A stretch of 64,000 nucleotides of DNA from Falsiroseomonas sp051433195 (GCF_051433195.1 NZ_JBHMFT010000019.1:1-64000); one strand, 5' to 3'. Shown: positions 7,642-18,308, numbered from the stretch's first letter. Translations and numbers: made by a program. The notes: generated by a model not told the origin, from the sequence alone.

Positions 7642-8598
7642 CTACTGCGGCTGCACCCCGAGGTCGCGCAGGATGCGGCCGTAATTGGCGTATTCCGCGT
7701 GGATCATCCGGGTCAGCTCGGCCCGGGGCACGAAGCTCACCGGGCTGCGGCTGGTGGCCAGCACGCGGCGCACCGTGGGGTCCTCGAGGCCGGCGCGGCA
7801 GGCTTCCTCCAGCCGGTCGAGGATCGCGACCGGCGTGCCGCGCGGGGCATAGATGCCGACCTGGGAGAATTGCTGCGCGTCGATACCCTGTTCGCGCGCC
7901 GTCGGCACCTCCGGGAAGTCCGGATGGCGGTTGGCGGAGAAGACGGCGAGCATGCGCATGCGCCCCGCCTGCACCAGTTCGGCCACGGAGCTGACGATGG
8001 CGGCGGAGAAGTCCAGGCGCCCGGCCAGCGTATCGTTCACATGCGGCGCCTCGCCCCGGTAGGGAATGTGGTTCATGTCCACGCCGGTCGCGCGCTGCAC
8101 GCGCCAGACCGCGAGCTGCGGCAGGGAATTGGGCCCCGGGCTGCCGAAGCTCAGCGGCCGCCGGCGAGCCTCCTCGACCAGGCCGGCCAGGTCCTGGATC
8201 GGGCTTTCGGCACGCACGGCGACGGTGATGACGTTCTCGTTCGTGCCGCACACGCCTTCGAAATTCTCCGGCCCGATGCCGGGGTTCCGCAGCAGGTGCG
8301 GCTGCACCACGATGGCCGTCATCGGCGTATGGCCCAGCGTGTAGCCATCCGCCGCCGCCGCGGCGACGACCCGCATGCCGACGACGCCGGAGGCCCCGTC
8401 GCGCGTGGTCAGCACCAGCGGCTGGCGCAGCGTGCGCTGAAGGTGTTCGCTCATCGCGCGCATCAGCACATCCGCGGCGCCGGGCGAGTAGGGCATGATC
8501 ATGGTGATCGGACGCTCGGGAAAGCCTTGCGCCGCCGCCGGAGCAAGGGGAGACAGCGCCAGCAGCGCCGCCAGGACAACACGCCGCATCTCGCTCAC
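7642..8598 (-). CDS. Bug/TctC-type periplasmic substrate-binding receptor
   Basis: A 318-residue tripartite tricarboxylate receptor. An N-terminal signal peptide (hydrophobic VVLAALLALSPLAPAAAQ) precedes the mature start FPERPITMIMPYSPG, the standard opening of the family. Further signatures are DGYTLGH, the ligand loop near PYRGEAP and the segment VPTAREQG. These receptors bind carboxylates or other small organic acids for secondary carriers; no TctA/TctB membrane partners lie in this window. It overlaps the upstream cyclase gene by an ATGA junction, so it is co-translated with it and may sense or import a substrate of that pathway. Confidence 0.85.
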   Translation of the reverse strand: MSEMRRVVLAALLALSPLAPAAAQGFPERPITMIMPYSPGAADVLMRAMSEHLQRTLRQPLVLTTRDGASGVVGMRVVAAAAADGYTLGHTPMTAIVVQPHLLRNPGIGPENFEGVCGTNENVITVAVRAESPIQDLAGLVEEARRRPLSFGSPGPNSLPQLAVWRVQRATGVDMNHIPYRGEAPHVNDTLAGRLDFSAAIVSSVAELVQAGRMRMLAVFSANRHPDFPEVPTAREQGIDAQQFSQVGIYAPRGTPVAILDRLEEACRAGLEDPTVRRVLATSRSPVSFVPRAELTRMIHAEYANYGRILRDLGVQPQ

Positions 8599-9383
8599 TC
8601 CTCAATGATGGCCACGGCGCGCGTCCAGCCGGCGGAGGCGCGCTCGATCTTGATGGGGAAGCAGATGACGCTGAAGCCGTGCGGCGGCAGCGCATCCAGG
8701 TTGCCGAGCTTTTCCATGTGGCAGTAGCCGATCTCGCGGCCGGCACGATGGCCTTCCCAGATCAGCGAGGCGTCGCCGGTTTCCCGCACGCGGCGGGCCG
8801 TGTGGCTGAAGGGCGCGTCCCAGGACCAGGCATCCGTGCCCACCACGCGCACGCCCTGTTCCAGCATCCACAGCGTCGCCGCCTTGCCGATGCCGCAGCC
8901 GGTGTCGATGAAGTCCGCCTCGCCATAGCGCGCCCCGGCGGCGGTGTTCACGACGACGATCTCGAGCGGCTTCAGCACGTGGCCGATGCGGTCCAACTCC
9001 CGCCGGATGTCGTCCGGCGTCGCGACGTAGCCATCCTCGAAATGCCGGAAATCCAGCTTCACGCCGGGCTGGAAGCACCAGTCCAGCGGCACCTCGTCGA
9101 TCCGCATGGAGGGCCTGCCGCCAGGCACCAGCGCCTCGTCCATGCGCGAGAAGTAGTGGTAGGGCGCGTCGAGATGCGTGCCGTTGTGGGTGGAGATCGC
9201 CACCTGCTCCACCGCCGCATACTCGCCCTCCGGCAGCGCCTCGACAGGCACGCCCATCAGCGCGGCCATCGAGGGCGCGGTCGCGTGGTGATCGCGGTAG
9301 TCGATCTTCGGCAGCATGTGCGGCGGGTCGGACGCGATGCCGGCCTTCAGCGTGGAGGAGATGTCGATGATGCGTCTTGGCAT
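8595..9383 (-). CDS. Cyclase/kynurenine-formamidase-like metal hydrolase
   Basis: A 262-residue soluble protein of the cyclase family (PF04199). The metal site is explicit: STHNGTHLDAPYHY contains the HxGTHxDxPxH motif. A second His-containing segment, GHRAGREIGYCHMEKLGNL, closes the active site. Members open amide or lactone-like bonds, for example N-formylkynurenine or isatin. It lies between fumarylacetoacetase and the TctC receptor, 30 bp downstream of the former and overlapping the latter, suggesting a role in degrading an aromatic or cyclic compound. The exact substrate cannot be read from the sequence. Confidence 0.8.
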   Translation of the reverse strand: MPRRIIDISSTLKAGIASDPPHMLPKIDYRDHHATAPSMAALMGVPVEALPEGEYAAVEQVAISTHNGTHLDAPYHYFSRMDEALVPGGRPSMRIDEVPLDWCFQPGVKLDFRHFEDGYVATPDDIRRELDRIGHVLKPLEIVVVNTAAGARYGEADFIDTGCGIGKAATLWMLEQGVRVVGTDAWSWDAPFSHTARRVRETGDASLIWEGHRAGREIGYCHMEKLGNLDALPPHGFSVICFPIKIERASAGWTRAVAIIEE

Positions 9384-9413
9384 GGTCCTGCCGTTTCCCC
9401 GGTTGTCGTTGCT

Positions 9414-10700
9414 TCAGTCGGGCCAGGCCGGCGCCGGCAGGACCGCGGCGCGGCATTCGCCGAAGCCGATCGGCACGGCGCCCGGCGCATGCGCCCGCGC
9501 GCGGAAGATCACCTCGTCGCCATCCTCCAGGAAGCCTCGCGCCTCCCCGTTCGGCAGCGCGACCGGTCCGGTCAGCGCGATTTCGGCAAGGCAGGCGCGG
9601 GCGCCGTCCCCGGGGCCTGAGCAGGTCCCGCTGCCGAACAGGTCGCCCGGCAGCAGGCTGCACCCGTTGGAGGCGTGGTGGGCGACGAGCTGCGCGGGGG
9701 TCCAGACCATCGCGGCGAATTCCGTGGCGGTGATGCGCGCCGCGGCCAGGCCCGCCGCGCGCATCGCGGGCGTCAGCAGCAGCACCTGCATGGCGACGGA
9801 CAATTGCCCGCCGGTGGCATGAAGATGCGCGGGCACCGGCAGGTCGCCGGCAGGGCGTCGGGCGACCCCGGTGGCGAAGGGGATCATCGCCTCCGCCGTC
9901 ACCACCCAGGGGGAGACGGTGGTGCCCAGGCTCTTGCCCAGGAAGGGGCCGAGCGGCGCCATCTCCAGCATCTGGATCTCCCGCGCCGACCAGTCGTTCA
10001 ACAGGCCGTAGCCGAACAGCCGCGACGGTGCCTGGCGCATCGGCACCGGCGTGCCCAACGCGTTCTCCCCGGCGATCCAGATCGCCAGTTCAAGCTCGAA
10101 GTCCAGCCGCCGTTCCGGGCCGAAGGTCACGCTGCCATCGGCCTCCCGCCGCTGCCCGTTCGGCCGCACCACCGGCGTGCCGCTGACGCGGAGCGAGGAG
10201 GCGCGGGAGTGGTAGGCGACCGGCAGATGCTCGAAGGCCGGCGGCAGCGGCGCCTGCGGGTTCTTCAGCGCGCCCAGCCGGGCGGAATGGTCGCGGGAGA
10301 CCATGAAGTCCGTGAAGTTGGCGACCGCGGCGGGCAGGTGCAGCGCCACCTCCGCCATCGGCACCAGGATCGCCCCGGCCCGCGCCTGGCCCGCGCCGCC
10401 CTGGCGCAGCAGGCGGGAGGCGTCCGCGCGCAGCCGGGCCGAGGCCTCGCGGCCAAGGGCCATCAGCGGGTTCAGGGTCGGCGCCGACAGCACCTCCGCA
10501 TCCTGGAGCAGCCCGGCCTCGCCGGCGGCACGCAGGTCCAGCACCTGGTCGCCGATCGCCATGCCGATGCGCGGGGCGCCGCCGGGGCGGGAGAACACGC
10601 CGAGCGGCAGGTTCTGGATCGGGAAGTCGGTGTCCGGCGCATGGGCCGAGTCCACCCAGGACCGCAGGGCGGGATCATGCGTTTCGTTGGGCGTTTCCAT
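9414..10700 (-). CDS. fahA: Fumarylacetoacetase
   Basis: A 428-residue enzyme close to the usual length of the long FAH family. The N-terminal domain opens with SWVDSAHAPDTDFPIQNLP, typical of fumarylacetoacetate hydrolases. The catalytic domain has VSRDHSARLG (His-Asp pair), YHSRASSLRVSGT, the metal-binding DFELELAIW, NDWSAREIQ and GKSLGTTVSPWVV. It cleaves fumarylacetoacetate to fumarate and acetoacetate at the end of tyrosine/homogentisate catabolism. Homogentisate dioxygenase is not present here, so an analogous substrate is possible. It heads an operon with a cyclase and a TctC receptor and diverges from a GntR regulator across a 56-bp gap. Confidence 0.85.
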   Translation of the reverse strand: METPNETHDPALRSWVDSAHAPDTDFPIQNLPLGVFSRPGGAPRIGMAIGDQVLDLRAAGEAGLLQDAEVLSAPTLNPLMALGREASARLRADASRLLRQGGAGQARAGAILVPMAEVALHLPAAVANFTDFMVSRDHSARLGALKNPQAPLPPAFEHLPVAYHSRASSLRVSGTPVVRPNGQRREADGSVTFGPERRLDFELELAIWIAGENALGTPVPMRQAPSRLFGYGLLNDWSAREIQMLEMAPLGPFLGKSLGTTVSPWVVTAEAMIPFATGVARRPAGDLPVPAHLHATGGQLSVAMQVLLLTPAMRAAGLAAARITATEFAAMVWTPAQLVAHHASNGCSLLPGDLFGSGTCSGPGDGARACLAEIALTGPVALPNGEARGFLEDGDEVIFRARAHAPGAVPIGFGECRAAVLPAPAWPD

Positions 10701-10714
10701 GCGCGCATGATGTC

Positions 10715-10728
10715 GCGCTGGACAGCGC
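10715..10728. promoter_or_regulatory. Inverted repeat between fahA and gntR, candidate operator
   Basis: GCGCTG-GA-CAGCGC is a perfect 6-bp inverted repeat in the 56-bp intergenic gap, next to an AT-rich tract (AATATAAATTTC at 10740-10751) that stands out in this GC-rich DNA and could hold the promoter. Autoregulation and control of the fahA operon by the adjacent GntR protein is the simplest reading; it is inferred from position only. Confidence 0.4.
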
Positions 10729-10756
10729 TTGCCTAGAGGAAATATAAATTTCGCCG

Positions 10757-11440
10757 ATGATCGAACAAACCCTCGATTCGACCTTGGCCGAGTCCGCCGC
10801 CCGGCGGCTGCGGCACGACATCGTCGCCGGCAGCCTGGCGCCGGAGGCGCGGCTGCGGCTGCGCGACCTGACGGCCAAGTACGGCCTGGGCGCCACCCCG
10901 CTGCGGGAGGCGCTGGCCAGGCTGGCGGCGGAGGGGCTGGTGGTGCTGGAGGGGCAGAAGGGCTTCTCCGTGCCGCCCGTCACCCGCGCCCACCTGGACG
11001 ACATCACCCGGTCCCGCCAGATCGTGGAGCCGGAGGCGCTGCGCCTGGCGATGCAATCCGGCGATGCGGAATGGGAGGATGGGATCGTCACCGCGCTGTC
11101 GCTGCTGCGGCACGAGATCGGCCGCCGCGACCCGGGGAGCGAAGACTGGCTGGATCGCTACGAGGCGCGGCACCATCGCTTCCACGCCGCCTTGATCGCC
11201 GGCTGCCCCCTGCCCTCGCTCAAGCGGTTCTGCGAGGAGCTGTATGTCCAGAAGACCCGCTACCGCCGCGTCATGAAGATCGCCTTCCACGACTGGGACC
11301 ACATGCTGGGCGTTCATGTCCGCCTGGCCGACCTGGCGCTGGCGCGGGACGCGGAGGCGGCCGGCCAGTTGGCCGCGCATATCGGCAAGACGGCCGAGCA
11401 TGTGCTCGCGCTGCTGGACGGCCAGGCGCGCACCGGCTGA
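10757..11440 (+). CDS. GntR-family transcriptional regulator, FCD subfamily
   Basis: A 227-residue DNA-binding protein. The winged HTH covers residues 10-75 with the GntR pattern (LRLRDLTAKYGLGATPLREAL ... LVVLEGQKGFSVP). The C-terminal FCD ligand domain follows, with Arg/Glu (RSRQIVEPEALRL) and His residues (RHHRFHAALI, GVHVRLADLALA, AAHIGKTAEHV) that bind a metal and an organic acid in this subfamily. It diverges from fahA and is probably the local repressor of the fahA/cyclase/TctC unit. GAGGAAAT lies rather far upstream of ATG 10757, so the start is moderately secure. Confidence 0.85.
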   Translation: MIEQTLDSTLAESAARRLRHDIVAGSLAPEARLRLRDLTAKYGLGATPLREALARLAAEGLVVLEGQKGFSVPPVTRAHLDDITRSRQIVEPEALRLAMQSGDAEWEDGIVTALSLLRHEIGRRDPGSEDWLDRYEARHHRFHAALIAGCPLPSLKRFCEELYVQKTRYRRVMKIAFHDWDHMLGVHVRLADLALARDAEAAGQLAAHIGKTAEHVLALLDGQARTG

Positions 11441-11453
11441 GCCGGCACCGAGC

Positions 11454-12281
11454 TCAGCCCTTCACCGCCCCCGCCGTCAGGCCGGAGACGATGCGGCGCT
11501 GGAACACCAGCACCAGCAGGATCAGCGGCACGGTGACGATGACACTGGCCGCCATGATGCGGCCCCAGGGCAGCTCGAAGGAACTCGCCCCGCTGATCAG
11601 CGCGATGGCGACGGGCACCGTGCGCATCTCATCCGTCAGGGTGAAGGTCAACGCGAACAGGAACTCGTTCCAGGCGGCGATGAAGGCGAGCAGGCCGGTT
11701 GTCGCCATCGCAGGCCCCAGCAGCGGCAGGAAGATGCGCGTCAGCACCACCCAGGGCGAGGCACCGTCCATCATCGCGGCCTCCTCCAGTTCCACCGGCA
11801 TCTCCCGCATGAAGGTGGTCAGCACCCAGACGGTGAAGGGCAGCGTGAAGATCAGGTAGCTCAGCACCAGCCCGGCCAGGTTGTTGTACAGGCCGAGCGC
11901 GCGGATCAGCTCGAACAGCCCCGACAGCACCGCCACCTGCGGGAACATCGACACGCCGAGGATCACCAGCAGCAGCGTTGTCCGCCCGCGGAACCGCACG
12001 CGCCCCAGCGCATAGGACGCGGTGACGCCGAGGAACAACGACAGCGCGACGACGGAGCTTGCGACGATGACCGAGTTCAGGATGTTGCGGCCGAAGTTCT
12101 GGCCCTGGAACACCGCGGCGTAGTTCGACCATTGCGGGGAGGACGGCCAGAACTCCGCCTCGAACAGCGCACTGCCGGACTTCAGGGAGGACACGATGGC
12201 CCAGTAGAACGGGAACACCGTGTAGGCGACGATGACCAGCACCAGCAGGAAGAAGGCCGCGCGGCCCAGCGTTTTCTTCAT
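11454..12281 (-). CDS. Carbohydrate ABC transporter permease, MalG-like
   Basis: A 275-residue inner-membrane protein with six predicted helices. The ABC-2 permease EAA loop is visible as ELEEAAMMDGASPWVVLTRI, followed by PLLGPA, the contact site for the ATPase. MalG-type features are the N-terminal helix with YTVFPFYWAIVSSLKS and the C-terminal QRRIVSGLTAGAVKG. It overlaps the MalF-like gene by four bases (ATGA). No ATPase gene follows; the unit ends here, converging with gntR 13 bp away. Confidence 0.9.
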   Translation of the reverse strand: MKKTLGRAAFFLLVLVIVAYTVFPFYWAIVSSLKSGSALFEAEFWPSSPQWSNYAAVFQGQNFGRNILNSVIVASSVVALSLFLGVTASYALGRVRFRGRTTLLLVILGVSMFPQVAVLSGLFELIRALGLYNNLAGLVLSYLIFTLPFTVWVLTTFMREMPVELEEAAMMDGASPWVVLTRIFLPLLGPAMATTGLLAFIAAWNEFLFALTFTLTDEMRTVPVAIALISGASSFELPWGRIMAASVIVTVPLILLVLVFQRRIVSGLTAGAVKG

Positions 12282-13173
12282 CGGCCAGGCTCCGCGCCGA
12301 GCCGCACGCGGCCGAAGGTGATGAACAGCGCCGTCACCACCGCGATCACCAGGAACAGCCCGGTGGCGGCGGCCGATCCGTAGCCGACATCCTGGAAATC
12401 CACCAGTTGCTGTCGCGCATAGACGGACATGGAGGCGGTGGCGCGGCTGTTGCCGGTCAGCACATACATCAGGTCGAAGACCCGCAGCGCGTCGAGCGTG
12501 CGGAAGATGACGGCCACCATCAGGGCCGGCCAGATCAGCGGCAGCGTGATGCGGAAGAAGCGGCCGACCGGGCCGAGCCCATCGATCTCCGCCGCCTCGT
12601 ACAACTCGTCCGGCAGAAGTTGCAGCGCCGCCAGCACCAGCAGCGCCATGAAGGGCGTCGTCTTCCAGACATCGACGGCGATGACGGAGGCCATGGCGGT
12701 GGCCGGGTTCGCGGTCCAGGCGCGCGGCTCCGCGATCAGGCCGAGGTTCAGCAGGATCTCGTTGAGGACGCCGTACTGGTCATGCAGCATCCAGCCCCAC
12801 ATCTGCGCTGAGACCACGGTCGGGATCGCCCATGGGATCAGCATGGCGGCCCGCATCAGCCCGCGCCCGCGCATCCGCGTGTTCAGCACCAGCGCGATGA
12901 CGATTCCGAGCAGCGTCTCCAGCGTCACCGAGGCGCCGGCGAAGACCAGCGTGTTGCGCACCGCGATCCACCAGTCCGGATCGCTGAACAGGAAGCCGTA
13001 GTTCTCCAGCCCGACGAAGCCGAAGTCGTCCAGCGTATCAAGCCGCGCATCGGTCAGCGAGAACCAGATGGTGCGCGCCAGCGGCCAGCCGGCCACCGCG
13101 GTAATGGTGACCAGGACCGGCAGCAGGAACAGCCAGGCGGCGCGGGTTCTCTGCTGTGCGATCGTCGATCCGC

Positions 13174-13177
<4 letters not shown>
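12278..13177 (-). CDS. Carbohydrate ABC transporter permease, MalF-like
   Basis: A 299-residue inner-membrane permease with six helices. It begins with a hydrophobic stretch (WLFLLPVLVTITAVAGWPLARTI) and carries the EAA loop ELYEAAEIDGLGPVGRFFRITLPLIWPA. A longer frame to 13849 overlaps the binding-protein gene; the start at GTG 13177 was chosen because it forms a GTGA overlap with that gene's stop codon. It pairs with the MalG-like permease downstream to form the membrane channel. Confidence 0.88.
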
Positions 13178-14430
<1,253 letters not shown>

Positions 14431-14567
14431 CCGTCTTCCTCCCGTTGCGTGCGCGGTCCTTGCGGAGCCGTGTCACACAACGCGAAGCCCTGCCCCGGCG
14501 CAACCGCCGGTCGCAGGGTCGTGAACGAAGGGCGCGACTCGGCGCGCCCGCGAGCAAGTGGCCCGCG

Positions 14568-16130
14568 CTACCACTCCCCGTAGAAGACGCCGGCCGCCTT
14601 GTGCCGGTCCGTGCGCAACTCCGCCTCCGCCCAGGTCAGCGTGGTGCGGCGCTTCAGGCCGGTGAACCAGGCCAGCAGCCGTTCGCGCATCGCCGCGCGC
14701 ACGCCCTCCAGCGCCGGGTCGGCGCCGAGGTCGAAGAACTCCTCCGGGTCGGCCTGCAGGTCGAACAGTTGCGGCCGGTAGCCGCTGGTCCAGTGCACGT
14801 ATTTCCAGCGCGCATCGCGCAGCATCCAGGCATGGTGGTGCCCGGTCGGCAGGCCGAGCCGCCGGCGCGCGCCGCGAAAGGTCCAGTCCAGCTCGGACAC
14901 CACCGCATCGCGCCAGCCGGTCGCCGTGCCGCGCGTCAGCGGCAGCAGCGAGCGGCCCTCCAGCAGGTGCGGCGCCGGGTCGAGGCCGAGTGCGTCCAGG
15001 AAGGTCGGCACCAGGTCGATCGATTCGACGAAGCGCTGCTCCACCGTGCCGCGCGTGGCGTTCGCTTCCGGCGAGGGATCGTAGACCAGCAAGGGCACGC
15101 GCTGGATGCAGTCGTGGAACAGCTCCTTCTCGCCCAGCCAATGGTCGCCGAGGTAGTCGCCATGGTCGGAGCAGAACACCACCAGCGTATCGTCCCAGCG
15201 GCCGAGCCGGGTCAGCGCCTCCCACACCCGGCCGAGATGGTCGTCGAGCTGGGTGATCAGGCCCTGGTAGGCCGGGCGGACCGTGGCGATGCACGCATCC
15301 GACTGGAAGTTTTCCGAAACCTCCTCCTTCTGCCATTCGCGCATCAGGGGATGGATATCAACACCGCGTTCGGCCGCGTGGCGGGACACCGGCAGGCATT
15401 CGTTGGGCGAATACATCGCGTGGTAGGGCGCGGGGGCGATGTAGGGCCAGTGCGGCTTCACATAGGACAAATGCAGCACCCAGGGCGTGTCCCCCTGCGC
15501 CTCCATGAACCGGATCGCCTGGTCGGTGGTGTAGGCGGTTTCGCTGTGTTCCTCCGCCACGCGCGCCGGCAGCCGGGCGTTGCGCATCTTCCAGCCATTG
15601 TGGATGCCGCCCTGTTCGTCCTGCACGGCGATGACGTAGTCGGTCCAGGGGTCGGCGCTGTCGTAGCCCTTGCCGCGCAGCCAGTCGGCATAGGCGCTGT
15701 CGGGCTCGGCGTGGTGGCCGTCATGGCGGTCCACCAGGGTGAACCAGCCTTCCTCCAGCAGCGCGGCGATGTCGCTCTGCCCGTCGAGTTCCAGCCGCTT
15801 CATGCCATGCGCATCGGGCAGCACATGCGTCTTGCCGGCCAGCGCCAGCGTCCGCCCGGCCTCCCTCAGGTGCCAGCCCAGCGTGACCTCCCCCACCGAG
15901 AGCGGCACGCGGTTGTGCGTCGCGCCATGGGTCGAGACGTAGCGGCCGGTATAGGTCGACATGCGGGACGGGCCGCAGATGCCCGACTGCACATAGGCCT
16001 GGGCGAAGCGCACGCCGCGGGCGGCCAGGGCATCCAGGTTCGGGGTCTTCAGGAACGGGTGGCCGGCGCAGCCCATGTGGTCCCAGCGCAGCTGGTCGCA
16101 CATGATGAACAGCACGTTGCGCACGGCCAT
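14568..16130 (-). CDS. Sulfatase-family hydrolase with formylglycine motif
   Basis: A 520-residue member of the alkaline-phosphatase/sulfatase superfamily. The N-terminus NVLFIMCDQLRWDHMG supplies the first metal ligands; CGPSR (within SGICGPSRMSTYTGRY) is the C-x-P-S-R sequence whose Cys becomes formylglycine; GKTHV, HLSYVKPHWPY and FCSDHGDYLGDH complete the active site. No signal peptide is visible, so it is probably cytoplasmic, as for phosphonate monoester and some aryl-sulfate hydrolases. ATG 16130 was chosen over an upstream frame because the family N-terminus starts there. It lies upstream of a sugar-type ABC importer on the same strand and diverges from a TctC receptor. Confidence 0.85.
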   Translation of the reverse strand: MAVRNVLFIMCDQLRWDHMGCAGHPFLKTPNLDALAARGVRFAQAYVQSGICGPSRMSTYTGRYVSTHGATHNRVPLSVGEVTLGWHLREAGRTLALAGKTHVLPDAHGMKRLELDGQSDIAALLEEGWFTLVDRHDGHHAEPDSAYADWLRGKGYDSADPWTDYVIAVQDEQGGIHNGWKMRNARLPARVAEEHSETAYTTDQAIRFMEAQGDTPWVLHLSYVKPHWPYIAPAPYHAMYSPNECLPVSRHAAERGVDIHPLMREWQKEEVSENFQSDACIATVRPAYQGLITQLDDHLGRVWEALTRLGRWDDTLVVFCSDHGDYLGDHWLGEKELFHDCIQRVPLLVYDPSPEANATRGTVEQRFVESIDLVPTFLDALGLDPAPHLLEGRSLLPLTRGTATGWRDAVVSELDWTFRGARRRLGLPTGHHHAWMLRDARWKYVHWTSGYRPQLFDLQADPEEFFDLGADPALEGVRAAMRERLLAWFTGLKRRTTLTWAEAELRTDRHKAAGVFYGEW

Positions 16131-16195
16131 CGGCCTTGTCCCTCCCCGGTCAGGCGTCCAGCATAGGCGGCAAGAAACCAACTTGGGAGGTCCGG

Positions 16196-17155
16196 ATGCC
16201 CCTGTCCCGACGCCTGGCGCTCGCCCTGGCCGGAAGCCTGGTCGCGCGGCCCGCCTTCGCGCAGGCCGACACGCTGCGCATCATCGCCGCCTTCCCGCCC
16301 GGCGCGGCGCTGGATGGCATCGCCCGACTGCTGGCGGAAGCCGCGCCGCGGCACGGCCTGGGCAATGCGATCGTGGACAACCGCCCGGGCGCCAACGGCA
16401 ACATCGCCGCCGGCCTCACCGCCCGCGCCGCGCCGGATGGCCGCACGCTGCTGCTGGCGATCGACAGCACCTTCACGGTGAACCCCTTCATCTACGGCAG
16501 CATGGGCTTCGAGGCTTCGGCGCTGCAGCCGGTGGCGGTCGCCGGCACCTATCCGGTGGTGCTGCTGGTGCACCCGACCAGCGGCATTTCAACGCTCGCC
16601 GAGTTCCTGGCGGCGGCGCGGCGCCAGCCGCTGCTGTACGCCTCGGCCGGCTATGGCTCGCCGGGGCATCTGGCGATGGCCAATCTCGGCCACACGCTGG
16701 GCCTGCCGCGCGGCGCGCTGGAACACGTCCCGTTCCGCGGCAATGCGCAGGCGGTGACGGAACTGCTCGCCGGCCGCGTCCAGGCCGGCTTCATCGCGAT
16801 CTCCGGCGGCGCCGAATTCGTCAAGGACGGCCGCCTGCGGGCGCTGGCGATCTCGGGGCCGGAGCGCCTGGCGCTGCTGCCGGAGGTCGCGACGGTGGCC
16901 GAACAGGGCCATCCCGGCTTCGACATCCGCTTCGCCTACCTGCTGATGGCACCCGCCGGCGTGCCGGAGGCGCAGCGCCAGGCGATCGGCCGCCTGGTCG
17001 CCGCGGTGTTCGCGGACCCGGCGGCGCGGGCCCGGCTGGCGAACTGGGCGGTGACGCCCGACGCCGGGGATGGTGCCGCCGCCGAAGCCTGGGTCGCCCG
17101 CGCCTCCGCCCAGTGGCGGCAGGTGGTGCAGGCGACCGGGATGCGGGTGGAGTAG
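16196..17155 (+). CDS. Bug/TctC-type periplasmic substrate-binding receptor
   Basis: A 319-residue receptor. The signal peptide RRLALALAGSLVARPAFAQ is followed by DTLRIIAAFPPGAALDGIAR, the family's binding-loop opening. Also present are NRPGANGNIAA, DGRTLLLAIDS, HVPFRGNAQAVTELLAGR and EVATVAEQG. ATG 16196 has GGGAGG eight bases upstream, which fixes the start. It diverges from the sulfatase gene across 65 bp, so a shared regulatory region and a related substrate are plausible. No TctA/B partners are nearby. Confidence 0.87.
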   Translation: MPLSRRLALALAGSLVARPAFAQADTLRIIAAFPPGAALDGIARLLAEAAPRHGLGNAIVDNRPGANGNIAAGLTARAAPDGRTLLLAIDSTFTVNPFIYGSMGFEASALQPVAVAGTYPVVLLVHPTSGISTLAEFLAAARRQPLLYASAGYGSPGHLAMANLGHTLGLPRGALEHVPFRGNAQAVTELLAGRVQAGFIAISGGAEFVKDGRLRALAISGPERLALLPEVATVAEQGHPGFDIRFAYLLMAPAGVPEAQRQAIGRLVAAVFADPAARARLANWAVTPDAGDGAAAEAWVARASAQWRQVVQATGMRVE

Positions 17156-17159
17156 AGGT

Positions 17160-18308
17160 TCAACCCGGCGCCCTGGGTGGCGCCCAGATCTCCCAGCAGA
17201 AACCCTCCACATGGCGGGCGGAAATCGCCCCCCAGCCGCGCGCCGGCACCCGTGGCAGGTCGTGGCTCAACCGGTTCGGCGCGCCGCTCGCCCAATCGGC
17301 GCCGACGCTGTTGCGGAAGATGAACCAGCCGCCCTGCGCCTCCGCCGCATCCGGCTGGAAGCCGAGCACGCAGACGGCGTGGCCGGCCACCTTCTCCCAT
17401 GGCGGCAGCAGCGGGTCGGGCACGATGCCGTGGCGGCGCGCCCGCGGCGACCACCAGTTCGTCAGGCCCTCCGGCGCGTCGGGGTCCTTGAAGACCGGCA
17501 GCGCGATGACGACGACGCCGCGATCCACCAGCAGGTCCAGCACCACCCGCGCGACGTTGGGCGGGCGCGGCGTGCCGAAGGGGATGTCCCAGTGGAAGCC
17601 GCCGGGCACCCGGTTCGGCGCGGCGGCGGCGAGGACGGGCGGCGGCGGCTCCGCCTCCAGCGGCACGTCATCCTCCCACAGCGCCTCGCCGCAGATGCCC
17701 TCCTGCGCCAGCACCTGCGCCGCGTCGCCCAATTTCGTGCCACCGGCCTCCGCCGCGAAGGCCTCCGGCGCCAGGGTGTCCCGGCGGCGGGCCAGGGCGC
17801 GCTGATAGACGAACATGGCGGAGAGCTTTTCCGCCGCCGGTGCCGCGCGCCCCCGTTCCAGCGCCGAGGCCACGGCGAAGCCGACGCAGGTGGGGCGAAG
17901 CTGCTGGTTGCGCACCGGCCAGTCGAGAAGGCTCTCCGGCACCGGAACCTCGGCGTCATCCGCCAGGCCGGGCACCAGGCCGAGGCCGGGCCAGCGCGGC
18001 GGCTGCAGGATGGGCGCACCGGGCGCCGGTGGCCGCGGCGCGGGTTCGGCGGCGCCCGGCGCCGGGGGTGGCGGCACGAAGGGCGCGTCGCGGGCCTCGC
18101 GATAGGCCGGCGAGACCAGGCCTTCCAGCCGCCGCAGCAGCGCGTCGCGGCGGATGCCGTGGTTCGCCATCTCACGCGACAGCGAAGGGCTCAGCGCCAG
18201 CAGGTCCGCCAGCGCGTCGAAGTTGCGGATCGCGGCCCGGGCGAACAGCCGCATCTCCGGCTCGTTGAGCTGAAGCTCGGCCCCGGCCCTGCGCAGGAAT
18301 TCGCTCAC
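17160..18308 (-). CDS. Papain-like (C1 family) cysteine peptidase with N-terminal helical domain
   Basis: A 382-residue protein. Residues 1-72 form a small all-helical domain (EMRLFARAAIRNFDALADLLA ...), residues 75-105 are a Pro/Ala linker, and the rest is a papain-like domain: oxyanion Gln in NQQLRPTCVGFA with Cys about 141, His about 310 in AGHAVCVLGF, and Asn about 333 in FRNSVG. The catalytic triad is therefore intact. No signal peptide or pro-segment of the usual type is seen, so it may act inside the cell. The start is GTG 18308, which overlaps the upstream PAP2-like gene's stop (GTGA); longer frames upstream are shadows. The short helical domain before a peptidase resembles adaptor/effector layouts; function unknown. 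Confidence 0.7.
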   Translation of the reverse strand: MSEFLRRAGAELQLNEPEMRLFARAAIRNFDALADLLALSPSLSREMANHGIRRDALLRRLEGLVSPAYREARDAPFVPPPPAPGAAEPAPRPPAPGAPILQPPRWPGLGLVPGLADDAEVPVPESLLDWPVRNQQLRPTCVGFAVASALERGRAAPAAEKLSAMFVYQRALARRRDTLAPEAFAAEAGGTKLGDAAQVLAQEGICGEALWEDDVPLEAEPPPPVLAAAAPNRVPGGFHWDIPFGTPRPPNVARVVLDLLVDRGVVVIALPVFKDPDAPEGLTNWWSPRARRHGIVPDPLLPPWEKVAGHAVCVLGFQPDAAEAQGGWFIFRNSVGADWASGAPNRLSHDLPRVPARGWGAISARHVEGFCWEIWAPPRAPG

